NCBI GenBank assembly: GCA_903835255.1
Contig: CAILMI010000049.1
Location: 1-64,000, forward strand
Origin: an uncultured Verrucomicrobia subdivision 3 bacterium
GTDB taxonomy: Bacteria; Verrucomicrobiota; Verrucomicrobiia; Limisphaerales; UBA11358
Reading direction: 5' to 3'
DNA: 64,000 nucleotides
Of the stretch, positions 9,473 through 19,080 are shown piece by piece (position 1 is the first letter of the stretch; each line of letters starts with the position of its first letter). A program made the position numbers and the translations under genes. The notes under the pieces were generated by a model, which saw only the letters and a list, made by a program, of their open reading frames with translations, did no database searches and was not told the origin of the DNA.

Positions 9473-9976
9473 ATGCGATTAGACGAGAGCCAATGCGAAC
9501 ACCAGACCCTGAGCCTGTTTGGTGAGGCGCCCCAAGCGGCACCGCGGGCGTTTGAAATAACTGGCACGGCGGAAATCTATTTTGATGGCGGTTGCCTCGG
9601 CAATCCTGGTCAGAAATATGGGTCCTTCCAAATCAAGCTCGATGGCAAAGAAATCATGAAGCGCAGCCGGGCGGATTTTGGTTTCGGAACCAATAACGAG
9701 GCAGAGTTTAATGCCCTGAAACTGGCGCTGGATGAGGCGCTGGGCTGGTTCCAAGAGAAATCCATTGAATTGAAGTCGCTGTCGCTCGTCATTGAAACGG
9801 ATTCCACCATCGTCCGGAATCGGCTGGTGGTGAAAAACGTGATCTTCAAAAAATATCCCAGCAGTCAACGGATGTTTGCGCTGGCCAGCGAATGCCTTGA
9901 GATCATGAACCAGTTCGGAAAATTCCAGGTGATTTGGAAAGGGCGCGCCAACAATGTCGAACGGTTCGGCCACTGA
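9473..9976 (+). CDS. RNase HI-like protein with altered C-terminal active site
   Basis: A 167-aa RNase H-fold protein. The first Asp (IYFDGGCLGNPG), the Glu (TNNEAEFNAL) and the second Asp (VIETDSTIV) of the catalytic quartet are visible. The last block, normally a His-containing loop then N-E-R-x-D, reads WKGRANNVERFGH and then stops. The fourth acid is therefore replaced by Gly, and the usual helix after it is missing. It could be a truncated or inactive copy, or a variant using the terminal His. A tandem repeat array begins 34 bases after the stop, so truncation by repeat insertion is possible. Confidence 0.75.
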   Translation: MRLDESQCEHQTLSLFGEAPQAAPRAFEITGTAEIYFDGGCLGNPGQKYGSFQIKLDGKEIMKRSRADFGFGTNNEAEFNALKLALDEALGWFQEKSIELKSLSLVIETDSTIVRNRLVVKNVIFKKYPSSQRMFALASECLEIMNQFGKFQVIWKGRANNVERFGH

Positions 9977-10010
9977 CGACGGCCGTTCAACGGAACCTTG
10001 GCCCATCCGC

Positions 10011-10577
10011 GGGTAGGGCGGGCAGTCCTCTGCCCGCCGCGGTTGCCAACCCACGTCACCTTAGGCCCGGGACGGCGCGCACGGAGTGACGCGTCCTGCC
10101 TCAGAGCGATTCCGCGAGGGAGATGGTCGGTCCTTGGGTTTATCAATCCGGATCCAGGCATTCTTCATTCATAGGGATGTATCCGGTCTGCTCTTGGTAC
10201 TGAAGCCGGGGTAATAACAAAGCGATCCGCTTGCGCAAAAAAGTCCGCAGGTAGGGCGGGCAGACCTCTGCCCGCCGCGGTTGACAACCCACGTCACCAT
10301 AGGCCCGGGACGGCGCGCACGGAGTGACGCGCCCTACCTCAGAGCGATTCCGCGAGGGAGATGGTTGGTCCTTGGGTTGATCAATCCGGATCCAGGCATC
10401 CTTCATCCACCCGAATGTATCCGGTCTGCTCTTGCTACTGAAGCTGGGGTAATAACAAAGCGATCCGCTTGCGCAAAAAAGTCCGCGGGTAGGGCGGGCA
10501 GTCCTCTGCCCGCCGCGGCTGCCAACCCACGTCACCTTAGCCCCGGGGTGGCGCGCACGGAGTGACGCGCCCTACCT
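10011..10577 (-). repeat. Tandem 238-bp units, each ending in a family A repeat
   Basis: Two full units of 238 bp (10102-10339 and 10340-10577) follow a 91-bp partial unit. Each full unit has about 150 bases of unique text (cagagcgattccgcg ... cgcttgcgcaaaaaagtccgc) plus one reversed family A repeat at 10250-10339 or 10488-10577; the partial one is 10011-10101. Units differ by scattered substitutions, so the duplication is not brand new. No credible reading frame is contained. The stretch after it, up to the tRNA, holds only a doubtful 52-codon frame. Confidence 0.88.
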
Positions 10578-10795
10578 AACAGCGATAGAGCGGGCAGTAT
10601 AATGCGTTGGCTGAAGTATGTGATATGGCGGGCGTGTCCGGCAAAGCCGCCGCGGAAAACTCCCAAGCCAAGCGGATGATTGTCGGCGCGAAGCGCAGAC
10701 ATATCGACTGCCGGCTGCTATTTCTACGCGAGGATGGCAGCGCTGGTGCGGTGGGAGCGGGAGGAAGCAGTGGATCGAGTTGAAGTTTTACTGGG

Positions 10796-10885
10796 TGGCG
10801 GAAGGGGTGGGATTTGAACCCACGGTAGGGTTACCCCTACTCCTGATTTCGAGTCAGGTGCCTTTAACCACTCAGCCACCCTTCC
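10796..10885 (-). tRNA. tRNA-Ser (anticodon CGA)
   Basis: A 90-nt tRNA including an encoded CCA. Acceptor GGAAGGG pairs with CCCTTCC, discriminator G. The anticodon stem CCTGA/TCAGG encloses CTCGAAA, giving anticodon CGA for UCG codons. The long variable arm (GTAGGGGTAACCCTAC) is typical of tRNA-Ser, and the T arm is GTGGG TTCAAAT CCCAC. Confidence 0.95.
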
Positions 10886-10954
10886 CGCCGAGAACTTTTC
10901 CATTAAACCAACAAATCCCCCCGCGGTAAATCTTAATCCGGCGCCCATCCCGGT

Positions 10955-10983
10955 TTGACTATTCCCGTCCGATTCACTAATGT
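10955..10983 (+). promoter_or_regulatory. Candidate sigma-70 promoter of recA
   Basis: TTGACT at 10955-10960 and TAATGT at 10978-10983 with a 17-base spacer, 39 bases before the recA ATG. The -35 is good and the -10 only fair. I did not find a recognisable LexA box here. Confidence 0.45.
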
Positions 10984-11022
10984 CGTTTTCCGTTAAATCA
11001 GAAATCCATTCTTTAAAATTTT

Positions 11023-12096
<1,074 letters not shown>

Positions 12097-12138
12097 TTTA
12101 ATTTTTATCAACCAAGCTCAATAAGCTCAATTAGCTGT

Positions 12139-13734
12139 ATGGAAACCGATTTGGATCTGGAAAAGCTGTTTCTCCCCGCGTGGGCGCAGGACAAGCCCGC
12201 GGGCAACCGCTACGAGAAGTTCACGGGCAACGAAGGCATGAAGCCCGAGCGCCGCTTTAATGACAAGCCCGGCGCCCGGCCCGGCCCGCGCCGGGATGGC
12301 GCCGGCGCTGGCGGCGGCGGGGACCGTCGCGGGGGACCGTCGCGCGGGGGAGCCCGGTTTGGCGGCGGGGACCGCCCGGGCGGTGGTTTCCGGGATCGCC
12401 GCGATGACCGGCGGGAGCCCGTCCGGCGCGAGCCGCCGGCGCCGTTGCCGGAAGTGGGAGTCGCAATTCTGCCCGGGGAGCAGGGTGTGGAATCCCTCGC
12501 CCGCCAGATCCGGATGACGGGCCGCGCCTATCCGCTGTTTCAGATTGCGCAGCTGGTGCTGGACAAGCCGGAGCGATATTCCGTCCAGTTGACGGTGAAG
12601 AAAAAGGCGGAGGGGGCTCCGGCGCAGCCGCTGTTTGTCTGTGCGCTGGATGAGACGCCGTGGTTGAGCGAGGAAGAGGCCATTGCGCACGTGCTGAAGA
12701 CTCAGTTCGCCACCTTTTATCAGGTGGACCGGGTTGCCACTGAGCCGCCCAAGGGCGTCTACACCTTCGTGGCGCAATGCGCCTTGAGCGGGGTGGTTCT
12801 CGGCCCGCCCAACCATCACGATTATCAGAATCAGCTGCGCAAGCTGCACAGCGAGCGCTTTTCCCGGATGCCTTTCGACGCCTACAAGGCGGGCGTGAAG
12901 ATTGTCCGCGATGAGGCGGTCGTGAAGAAATGGATTGAGGAGCAGAGTTTCAAGACGGAGTACACCGTGCTCAACATGCCGGAACCGCTCAAGCTCGCCA
13001 CGCTGGAGGAGGTGGAGCAGCATTTCCGGACCACGCATCGGGAGACGATTATCAAGTCCGTGGACACCCTCGTGGTCAGCGGAGTGATGAGCCGGGCCCT
13101 GCGCAGCCGCGGCCTGCAGCAGCTCGTCCGCGCCGAATGGGAACAGCAGCGGCATTTCCCGCTGCAGCTGGCCAGCACCCTGAGCCAGCAGTTCGCCAAC
13201 CACGGACTCCAGTTTTTCAAGGTCAACAAGACCGTCACCCACGTCGCGGTGGCGCGCCCGCAATTCTTGGATCTCGAGGCCACGCCGGTTTCCGAGAACA
13301 TCAAGCGCATTCTGCTGTTCATTCAGGAGCATCCGAAATGCACGCGCCGGAAATTGATCGAGACGCTCGCCCCGGCGCCCGCCCGCCCGACGGTTCTGGA
13401 GGTCCAGCCTGCCGCCGCCCCGGCGTCCCCCGCCGAGGCCACGCCCGAACAGACCGCCCTCATCGCGGATTTGCACTGGCTGGCGCATCAGGGCCACATC
13501 ATCGAATTTGCCGATGGCAAGCTGGAGGCGGCCAAGAAGCCCCTGCCCAAACCCACGAAACCGGCGAAGCAGCCGGCGGCGACATCCCCTGTTGCCGGAG
13601 GGATCGAGGCGGTGGTTGGCGCGGTGATCACCGACAGCCCGGCGGCTGTGGAAGCCGCGCCTGCGGAAGCCGCAGCTGAAAATGCCGCAGTGGCGGCGCC
13701 TCTGCCGGCCGATCCTGCTGCCGCGTCCGTGTAG
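12139..13734 (+). CDS. Unknown 531-aa protein with RG-rich segment
   Basis: I do not recognise this family. Layout: a short head (DLEKLFLPAWAQDKPAG), a Gly/Arg-rich low-complexity tract (about 42-100) resembling RGG RNA-binding tails, then a well-structured middle (about 105-430) with VGVAILPGEQGVESLARQ, LDETPWLSEEEAIAHVL, PNHHDYQNQLRKLH and a long helical part. A final Ala/Pro/Glu-rich tail follows 430. No signal peptide or membrane segment. The middle ends in a segment (IKRILLFIQEHPKCTRRKLI) that looks like a winged-helix-type DNA-binding fold; this is inference. It lies 42 bases after recA. A nucleic-acid-binding role fits composition and position but is unproven. Confidence 0.8.
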   Translation: METDLDLEKLFLPAWAQDKPAGNRYEKFTGNEGMKPERRFNDKPGARPGPRRDGAGAGGGGDRRGGPSRGGARFGGGDRPGGGFRDRRDDRREPVRREPPAPLPEVGVAILPGEQGVESLARQIRMTGRAYPLFQIAQLVLDKPERYSVQLTVKKKAEGAPAQPLFVCALDETPWLSEEEAIAHVLKTQFATFYQVDRVATEPPKGVYTFVAQCALSGVVLGPPNHHDYQNQLRKLHSERFSRMPFDAYKAGVKIVRDEAVVKKWIEEQSFKTEYTVLNMPEPLKLATLEEVEQHFRTTHRETIIKSVDTLVVSGVMSRALRSRGLQQLVRAEWEQQRHFPLQLASTLSQQFANHGLQFFKVNKTVTHVAVARPQFLDLEATPVSENIKRILLFIQEHPKCTRRKLIETLAPAPARPTVLEVQPAAAPASPAEATPEQTALIADLHWLAHQGHIIEFADGKLEAAKKPLPKPTKPAKQPAATSPVAGGIEAVVGAVITDSPAAVEAAPAEAAAENAAVAAPLPADPAAASV

Positions 13735-13909
13735 CAATCGCTGGCAAGAGCCGGTTCCGGGGGGCGTTGGCTTCTGTTCCGGCCGCGGGCGAACTCTCCC
13801 TGGCGGAGAGGGAGAGCCGCGGAAGTCCGCGCGGGAGTGTATGCCCGCGAGTGTGTGCGTGTATGCCCTTGAATGCGGCCCGTTCTGAAATTAAAAAGAA
13901 CTCATTCTC

Positions 13910-14383
13910 ATGCTTCGTAAAATTCAGTCCAAAAAAATCCAGGGTCGCGGCGGCGTGTTTGCCATTGTCGCCTCCAATTATAATGCGCGTTATGTCGACG
14001 CCATGCTGCGGGCGGCGCGCCGGGAATTGACGCGCGCCGGGGCCCGGGTGCAAGTCGTGCGCGTGCCGGGCGCCTATGAGATTCCGGTGGTGGCGGCGCG
14101 TCTGGCGCGTCTGGCGTCGGAGGATTCGGGGCTTTCTGCGATCCTCTGCCTGGGGGTGATTTTGCGCGGGGCCACGACGCATGCGCAGCACATTGGCGAA
14201 GCGGTGAGCGCCGCGCTGGCGCAGATTCAGATTCTGCATGAGGTGCCGGTCATCCACGAGGTGTTGCTGCTGGAAAACGAGCAGCAGGCGCGGGAGCGCT
14301 GTCTCGACCGGAAGCACAATCGCGGCACGGAAGCGGCCCAGACCGCCCTGGAAATGGCGCGGGTGATGGCCGGGTTGAAATAG
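13910..14383 (+). CDS. ribH: 6,7-dimethyl-8-ribityllumazine synthase
   Basis: A 157-aa RibH. It condenses 5-amino-6-ribitylaminouracil with 3,4-dihydroxybutanone phosphate in the penultimate step of riboflavin synthesis, as an icosahedral or pentameric shell. Motifs: VASNYNARYV, VPGAYEIPV, the phosphate/base loop GVILRGATTHAQHI with its catalytic His, and NRGTEAAQTALEMARVM near the end. The usual 'GVLT' strand reads EVLLLENEQQA, a modest departure. No other riboflavin gene is nearby. About 170 bases separate it from the gene upstream, and I see no FMN riboswitch there. Confidence 0.95.
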   Translation: MLRKIQSKKIQGRGGVFAIVASNYNARYVDAMLRAARRELTRAGARVQVVRVPGAYEIPVVAARLARLASEDSGLSAILCLGVILRGATTHAQHIGEAVSAALAQIQILHEVPVIHEVLLLENEQQARERCLDRKHNRGTEAAQTALEMARVMAGLK

Positions 14384-14413
14384 CGCGTTGAAATAGCGCG
14401 CTTTTTGAGGCTG

Positions 14414-14442
14414 TTGACAAACCACTGCAAAAGGAGTTTATT
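14414..14442 (+). promoter_or_regulatory. Candidate promoter for LuxR-type regulator
   Basis: TTGACA at 14414-14419 and TTTATT at 14437-14442 with a 17-base spacer, just before the regulator's ATG at 14452. An aaggag sits at 14431-14436 but is rather far (15 bases) from the start. The reading is tentative. Confidence 0.35.
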
Positions 14443-14451
14443 AAAAGAAAA

Positions 14452-15735
14452 ATGTCCAAGCAGCGTCCAAGCAGCGGGGATTTGAGTGCCCAAAACCCTG
14501 AATCTCATGAGGTTCAGAATTTTTGGATCAAGCGCATTTTTAAAAACACGTACACGCGCGACGGGCAGCGGCTCAAGGTGGATAGCTGGTCGGTAAAAAT
14601 CCAGCATCACAGCCGTCGCCGGACTTTTTCGCTGGGTGCTTCGGATAAAGCCACCGCTGCCATAGCGGCCAAGGCGATCTATGACACCATTGTGGCCGAA
14701 GGCTGGGACGCGGCCCTGGTCCATGAGAAAAATCAGACAGGCTTTTCCAAAACGGACGCCTCTTATTGGAAAGAGCAGCTTCTTCTGCGTCGCTATCTTT
14801 TTCCCGGTTCGGGGGAGCCGGACAAATCCTTTACAGCGCGGATTGGGCACGCGGGGAACGGCTATTTTTTCCCGCTCGGCACCAGCGACGCGGAGGAGGC
14901 TGCCCGCCGGGCCTGCCATATTTATTGCGCCATCGTCAAACAAGGCTGGGAGGAGGCGTGCCAATTATTTCCGCGCGAGCTGATCGTGGCGTTTGAGTGG
15001 GCCGTCCATCCGGTCATCATGTGGACTTACACCACGGTGCACACTCTGGTGGGGCGCCTGGCGGATGTGGGGGCGCTGCCGCCGCGGGCGCCGGCGGAGG
15101 CGCAGCGCGTATTGATTGTCGAAACGGATGCCGGCCTGCGCCGCGCTCTGGTCTGGAGCATCAACCAGCAGCCGGGATACTGCGCCGTGCCGTGCGAAAC
15201 GCCGGAGTCGTTTGCGGCGATGGCCGCCCTGCATCACCCGAAGCTGGTGCTGACGAATCGGAGCCTGGCAGAGCGCATCGGCGTTCAATTTACCGGGGGA
15301 TTAATGCGGCTCGCCTCCGGAGCGCTGGCGCTGGCTTATTCCGTTTCCGTGGATGGCGATCACATGTTTGTCTCCACGCCGGGCGGCGCCGAGGGCTACC
15401 TGCTCAAGCGCGTTCCTCCCGCCCACCTCCTCGACCCGGTGATTCACTCCGGAAATCCGGCGGGCACCGATGCCGAGAGCCATCTGGCGCCGGTCCGGCT
15501 TTTTTTCAAGGAGCTGCTGCGGCCCCGGTCCGGCCCGCATGTCGCCGCGCTTTCCAAGCTCACCCCGCGCGAAAATGAGGTGCTGATGTTGCTCAGCAAG
15601 GGGGGGGTGGACAAGGAAATTGCCCAGGCCATGGGCATCAGCGTGTGGACCGTGCACGGGCATATTAAAAAGATCTTTGAACGTCTGGGGGTCCGGACCC
15701 GGACCGAGGCGGTGGTGCGGTATCTGGAAAAATAA
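14452..15735 (+). CDS. LuxR-family regulator with duplicated N-domain and pseudo-receiver
   Basis: A 427-aa protein. Residues about 20-85 and 100-175 are two related modules: each ends in a 'FSLG-S-DKATAA...IYD.IV.EGWDAA' or 'FPLGTSDAEEAA...IYCAIVKQGWEEA' pattern, resembling the arm-type domains of integrases. Residues about 215-330 fold like a receiver (VLIVETDAG ... LVLTNRSLAERIG ... GYLLKRVPP), but Asn replaces the phospho-acceptor Asp. The C-terminus is a LuxR helix-turn-helix (LTPRENEVLMLLSKGG ... IAQAMGISVWTVHGHIKKIF). It probably binds DNA and is not switched by phosphorylation. The signal and regulon are unknown. The pseudopilin gene lies 170 bases downstream. Confidence 0.85.
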   Translation: MSKQRPSSGDLSAQNPESHEVQNFWIKRIFKNTYTRDGQRLKVDSWSVKIQHHSRRRTFSLGASDKATAAIAAKAIYDTIVAEGWDAALVHEKNQTGFSKTDASYWKEQLLLRRYLFPGSGEPDKSFTARIGHAGNGYFFPLGTSDAEEAARRACHIYCAIVKQGWEEACQLFPRELIVAFEWAVHPVIMWTYTTVHTLVGRLADVGALPPRAPAEAQRVLIVETDAGLRRALVWSINQQPGYCAVPCETPESFAAMAALHHPKLVLTNRSLAERIGVQFTGGLMRLASGALALAYSVSVDGDHMFVSTPGGAEGYLLKRVPPAHLLDPVIHSGNPAGTDAESHLAPVRLFFKELLRPRSGPHVAALSKLTPRENEVLMLLSKGGVDKEIAQAMGISVWTVHGHIKKIFERLGVRTRTEAVVRYLEK

Positions 15736-15785
15736 ATACGGCGCCCCGCTGCGATCGGAGCGGCTCTGCCGCCCCTTTTTAGTTG

Positions 15786-15824
15786 TCTGCCAGGCCAGCC
15801 CCCCTAAAAGGGCTATGGCAGATT
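15786..15824 (+). terminator. Possible stem-loop terminator
   Basis: An interrupted hairpin: ctgcca and cagccc pair with gggct and tggcag across a ccctaaaa loop, followed by attttgag. The T-run is short, so termination is only possible. Confidence 0.35.
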
Positions 15825-15907
15825 TTGAGGGCCAATGGTTAAATTGGCTCGTCACTATTTGAATCGAGCCGGCATTCAGTCAATATCCATTGATTCCTAT
15901 TGATCAA

Positions 15908-16789
15908 ATGATAAGAAAACGAAACAGCCCAAGCGGTCAGACGGTAAAGCCCTCCGGATTTACACTCATTGAATTGTTGGTGGTCATTGCCATCATCGCC
16001 ATTCTCGCGGCGATGCTGCTTCCGGCGCTGTCCGCCGCGAAGTCAAAGGCGCAGGCCATCGGATGCCTGAATAATATTCGCCAGCTGGATATTGCCTTCA
16101 TCATGTATTCGGGGGATAACTCGGATCGCATCGTCAATAACCACACCACCGGAAATTCCTGCGGCCCCAATGCCTGGATCAAAGCCGGGGGTTCCGGGTT
16201 TAGCAGCTACACCGGCAATGCCCGGGTGGATCCGAATGATCTGGCCATTCAAAATGGGGTTCTTTATCCCTTTAATACGAGTTCCAAGATTTACCATTGC
16301 GCTTCCGATCAGACCCTGGTGAACAACAGCACAACGGTTCTCAAAAACCGCAGCTACTCCATGAGCACTGGCATGAACTGGGCCAATATTTCAGCCGGTG
16401 CTGTGGACGCGGATCCCGTCAGCGGCAGCTTTGTGAAATTATCCGCAATCGCAACGCCGGGTTCGGTGCTGGCGGCGGTCTTTGTCGAGGAAGCGGCCAA
16501 CAGCATTGACAATAACGCTCTCGGAATCTACAGCCCGCAATACATCAGCGGCAAAACGTTCTGGAACCTCCCTTCCAGCCGTCACAGCGGCGGTGCCAAT
16601 ATTGCCTTTGCCGACGGCCACACTGAATTTCACAAATGGAAAGGGCCCAATGTTCAAAAGGGAAATTTGATTGCTGATCCGGTGCCGAGCAGCTCTCTGC
16701 AGGGGCCCGGGTGGGGTGCTCCGGCGCCCGATGTCAACGGTTCGACCGATCCCGATTTGCTGTACCTTTCAACCACGGTTCCCCCTTGA
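15908..16789 (+). CDS. Secreted pseudopilin-like protein (prepilin head, H-x9-DG)
   Basis: About 293 aa from the ATG at 15908; an in-frame TTG lies 18 bases upstream. The head [20 protein letters not shown] is a class III prepilin signal cleaved before the Phe, followed by [20 protein letters not shown] as in the large Planctomycetes/Verrucomicrobia pseudopilin family. The body is Ser/Asn-rich and extracellular. The tail has the H-x9-DG motif ([13 protein letters not shown]). Such proteins are thought to pass through a type II/IV-pilus-like machine. The function is unknown. It is transcribed toward the glycan operon 78 bases downstream and may serve it, but that is inference. Confidence 0.88.
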   Translation: MIRKRNSPSGQTVKPSGFTLIELLVVIAIIAILAAMLLPALSAAKSKAQAIGCLNNIRQLDIAFIMYSGDNSDRIVNNHTTGNSCGPNAWIKAGGSGFSSYTGNARVDPNDLAIQNGVLYPFNTSSKIYHCASDQTLVNNSTTVLKNRSYSMSTGMNWANISAGAVDADPVSGSFVKLSAIATPGSVLAAVFVEEAANSIDNNALGIYSPQYISGKTFWNLPSSRHSGGANIAFADGHTEFHKWKGPNVQKGNLIADPVPSSSLQGPGWGAPAPDVNGSTDPDLLYLSTTVPP

Positions 16790-16867
16790 AACAAATCTTC
16801 TCCGCAGCATTTCTGGGGCTGCGTGAATGACGTTTCATCGGCGGCCGTCCTTGGATCAAAATTTTTT

Positions 16868-18190
16868 ATGCCCGACATCACTCGCAGAAAATTTATCGGC
16901 CAGTCGGCGCTCGCCGCACTCGCCGCAGGCACCTTCGCCTCCCCCTTCATCCGCAGCGCCCGCGCGGGCGAGCCGGGCGCCAATTCAAAAATCCGCCTCG
17001 GGCTCATCGGCTGCGGCGGCATGGGCCAGGGCGACCTGAAATGTTTCTTCGGCAATCCGGAGGTGGACTGCGCCGTCATCGCCGACGTGGATGACGCGCG
17101 GCTCGCCGCTGGCCTGCAGATCTGCTCCGATTTCCACCGTCCCAAGCCGGACACGGTGAAGGATTTCCGCCATGTGCTGGATCGCAAGGACGTGGATGCG
17201 GTGCTCATCGCCACGCCCGATCACTGGCACGCGATCCCGATGGTCATGGCCGCGCAGGCCGGCAAGGACATCTATGTGGAGAAACCCCTCGCCAAGACGA
17301 TTGACGAAGGGCGGGCGATGCTCACCGCCGCGCAAAAATACAATCGCATCGTGCAAATGGGCTCCCAGTGGCGCAGCGCGGCGCACATCATCGAGGCGGC
17401 GGAAATCATCCGGTCCGGCAAGCTCGGCAAAGTCAGCCTGGCGCGGGCCTGGGCATTCCTCGACTGGCAGCCCAGCATCGGCCATGTGGCGGACGGCCCC
17501 GTCCCGCCCGGCGTGGACTATGACATGTGGCTCGGGCCGGCGCCGCTGCATGCCTTCAACGCCAACCGCTTTCATTACAACTTCCGCTGGTTTTGGGATT
17601 ACGCCGGCGGGCTGATGACCGACTGGGGGGTTCATTTGCTGAACATGGTTTCGATGGGATTGCCGCCGGAAAATCCCCGGTCGGTGACGGCGGCCGGCGG
17701 GAAATTTATTTTGGACGACGATTCGGAAACGCCGGATTCGCTCGTGACGCTTTATGATTTCCCCTCCTGCCAGCTGATCTGGGAGCATCGTGCCGGTCTG
17801 AACAACGGCCTGAACGGCCGCTCCTGGGGCGTGGAATGGCATGGCACTGAAGGCAACATCATATTGAATGACGCCGGCTTTGAACTCGTCACTGAACCCA
17901 AGAAAGCTAATATTCCTTCCCGCAAGAAAAAAGGCTCCGGCGACCCGCGCCCCGCCCACGTCCGTAATTTTCTCGACTGCTGCCAGACCCGCCAGCAGCC
18001 CGTCCTTAATCTGGAGATCGGCCATCGCGTCTCGACGCTGGCGCATCTCGGCAACATCGCCTACCGCACCGGCCATAAGATTGTCTGGGACGACGTGGCA
18101 GAGAAGGTTGTCGGCGATCCTGAGGCGGACAAGCTGGTCGGCGTCAAATACCGGAAGCCGTGGCGCCTGCCTTATATGCGCCGGTCTTAA
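16868..18190 (+). CDS. Exported Gfo/Idh/MocA-family oxidoreductase
   Basis: About 440 aa from the ATG at 16868; the longer frame upstream lacks a signal. A twin-arginine signal (TRRKFIGQSALAALAAG) sends the folded, cofactor-loaded protein to the periplasm. The Rossmann fold follows (LIGCGGMGQGD), then ATPDHWHAIPMVMAA and the EKPLAKT block whose Lys contacts the nicotinamide. The C-terminal half (FRWFWDYAGGLMTDWGVHLLN, quoted in two parts: FRWFWDYAGG and LMTDWGVHLLN) carries the usual His. This family oxidises or epimerises sugars with tightly held NAD(P). It opens a six-gene operon with spacings of 1-26 bases. Confidence 0.93.
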   Translation: MPDITRRKFIGQSALAALAAGTFASPFIRSARAGEPGANSKIRLGLIGCGGMGQGDLKCFFGNPEVDCAVIADVDDARLAAGLQICSDFHRPKPDTVKDFRHVLDRKDVDAVLIATPDHWHAIPMVMAAQAGKDIYVEKPLAKTIDEGRAMLTAAQKYNRIVQMGSQWRSAAHIIEAAEIIRSGKLGKVSLARAWAFLDWQPSIGHVADGPVPPGVDYDMWLGPAPLHAFNANRFHYNFRWFWDYAGGLMTDWGVHLLNMVSMGLPPENPRSVTAAGGKFILDDDSETPDSLVTLYDFPSCQLIWEHRAGLNNGLNGRSWGVEWHGTEGNIILNDAGFELVTEPKKANIPSRKKKGSGDPRPAHVRNFLDCCQTRQQPVLNLEIGHRVSTLAHLGNIAYRTGHKIVWDDVAEKVVGDPEADKLVGVKYRKPWRLPYMRRS

Positions 18191-18216
18191 GGTCCCCAAA
18201 CCATTATTAAATCATC

Positions 18217-19080
18217 ATGAACTCCCCCGCTCCCCTTCGCCGCCGCCATTTCTTGCAGCTGTCCGCTCTGAGTCTGGCGGGCGCCTCGCTCGGTCTGGCG
18301 GGCTGCGCCAGCGCCGCCAAACCCGCCGCGGCCGCCCGAAAGAAAATCCCCGTCGGCGTGCAGTTGTATTCCGTCCGCGCGGCCTGCAAGCAGGATTTCC
18401 CCGGCACATTGGCCGCGATTGCCCGCATGGGTTATGCCGGGGTGGAATTCGCCGGCTATTGGAATCGGTCGGCAAAAGAAATCCGGCAGATGCTCGACGA
18501 CAATGGCATTGTCGCGTGCGGCTCGCACACGCCCAGCGAGATGGTCCTCTCGCCGGACAAGCTCAAGGCGACGATTGAGTTCAACCAGATTCTCGGAAAC
18601 CGCTTCATCATTGTCCCGGACATGAGCGGCGCCACGCGCCAGATCTGGGTCGAGAAGGCGGCGCGGTTCAATGCCATTGCCGCCCAGCTTGCGCCTCTGG
18701 GGCTGTCCACCGGCTATCATTCGCACTGGCACGATTTCAATTTGGTTGAGGGCGCGCGGCCCTGGGAGATCTTCGGTGAAAATACCAGCGCCGACGTCAT
18801 CTTGCAGCTCGACACCAGCAACTGCTGCGATGGCGGCGCTGACCCGGTGGCTGAATTGAAAAAATTTCCCGGGCGCACGCGGAGCATTCATCTCAAGCCC
18901 AACGGCGGCGGCCCGGAAGCCGTCATCGGCGAGGATAAAGTGGACTGGCCCGCCGTGTTTGAAATTTGTGAAACCACCGGCAGCACCCAGTGGTATGTGG
19001 TGGAACATGAAGCGAGCCAGAATCCGATGGGCGCAGTGGCTCGCACGTTTGACAAACTCAAAGCTCTCGGCAAGGTGTGA
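18217..19080 (+). CDS. Exported sugar-phosphate isomerase/epimerase-like protein
   Basis: A 287-aa xylose-isomerase-like TIM barrel. The head has twin arginines (LRRRHFLQLSALSLAG) ending in a lipobox-like LAGCAS, so it may be an exported lipoprotein. Barrel marks: GVQLYSVRAACKQDF, GYAGVEFAGYW, STGYHSHWHDFNLV, QLDTSNCCDGG and a metal-site-like FEICETTGSTQWYVVEHE. The family interconverts keto and aldo sugars, and exported members often sit beside Gfo/Idh/MocA enzymes, as here. The last codons overlap the next gene's GTG. Confidence 0.92.
   Translation: MNSPAPLRRRHFLQLSALSLAGASLGLAGCASAAKPAAAARKKIPVGVQLYSVRAACKQDFPGTLAAIARMGYAGVEFAGYWNRSAKEIRQMLDDNGIVACGSHTPSEMVLSPDKLKATIEFNQILGNRFIIVPDMSGATRQIWVEKAARFNAIAAQLAPLGLSTGYHSHWHDFNLVEGARPWEIFGENTSADVILQLDTSNCCDGGADPVAELKKFPGRTRSIHLKPNGGGPEAVIGEDKVDWPAVFEICETTGSTQWYVVEHEASQNPMGAVARTFDKLKALGKV

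Noticed and set aside
10143-10565. Frames reading W-V-G-S-R-G and T-A-R-P-T in the repeats
   Set aside because: Produced by the family A repeat itself; the same false peptides appear at every copy.
10625-10783. 52-codon plus frame before tRNA-Ser
   Set aside because: Acceptable head but a Gly/Ser-rich end and no ribosome site; too short to support.
12127-13737. 536-aa frame antisense to the RGG-rich protein
   Set aside because: Low-complexity Arg/Gly/Leu composition and no conserved motif; the plus frame has ordered segments.
13735-13909. FMN riboswitch upstream of ribH
   Set aside because: No conserved RFN elements; only a short gaga-rich palindrome is seen.
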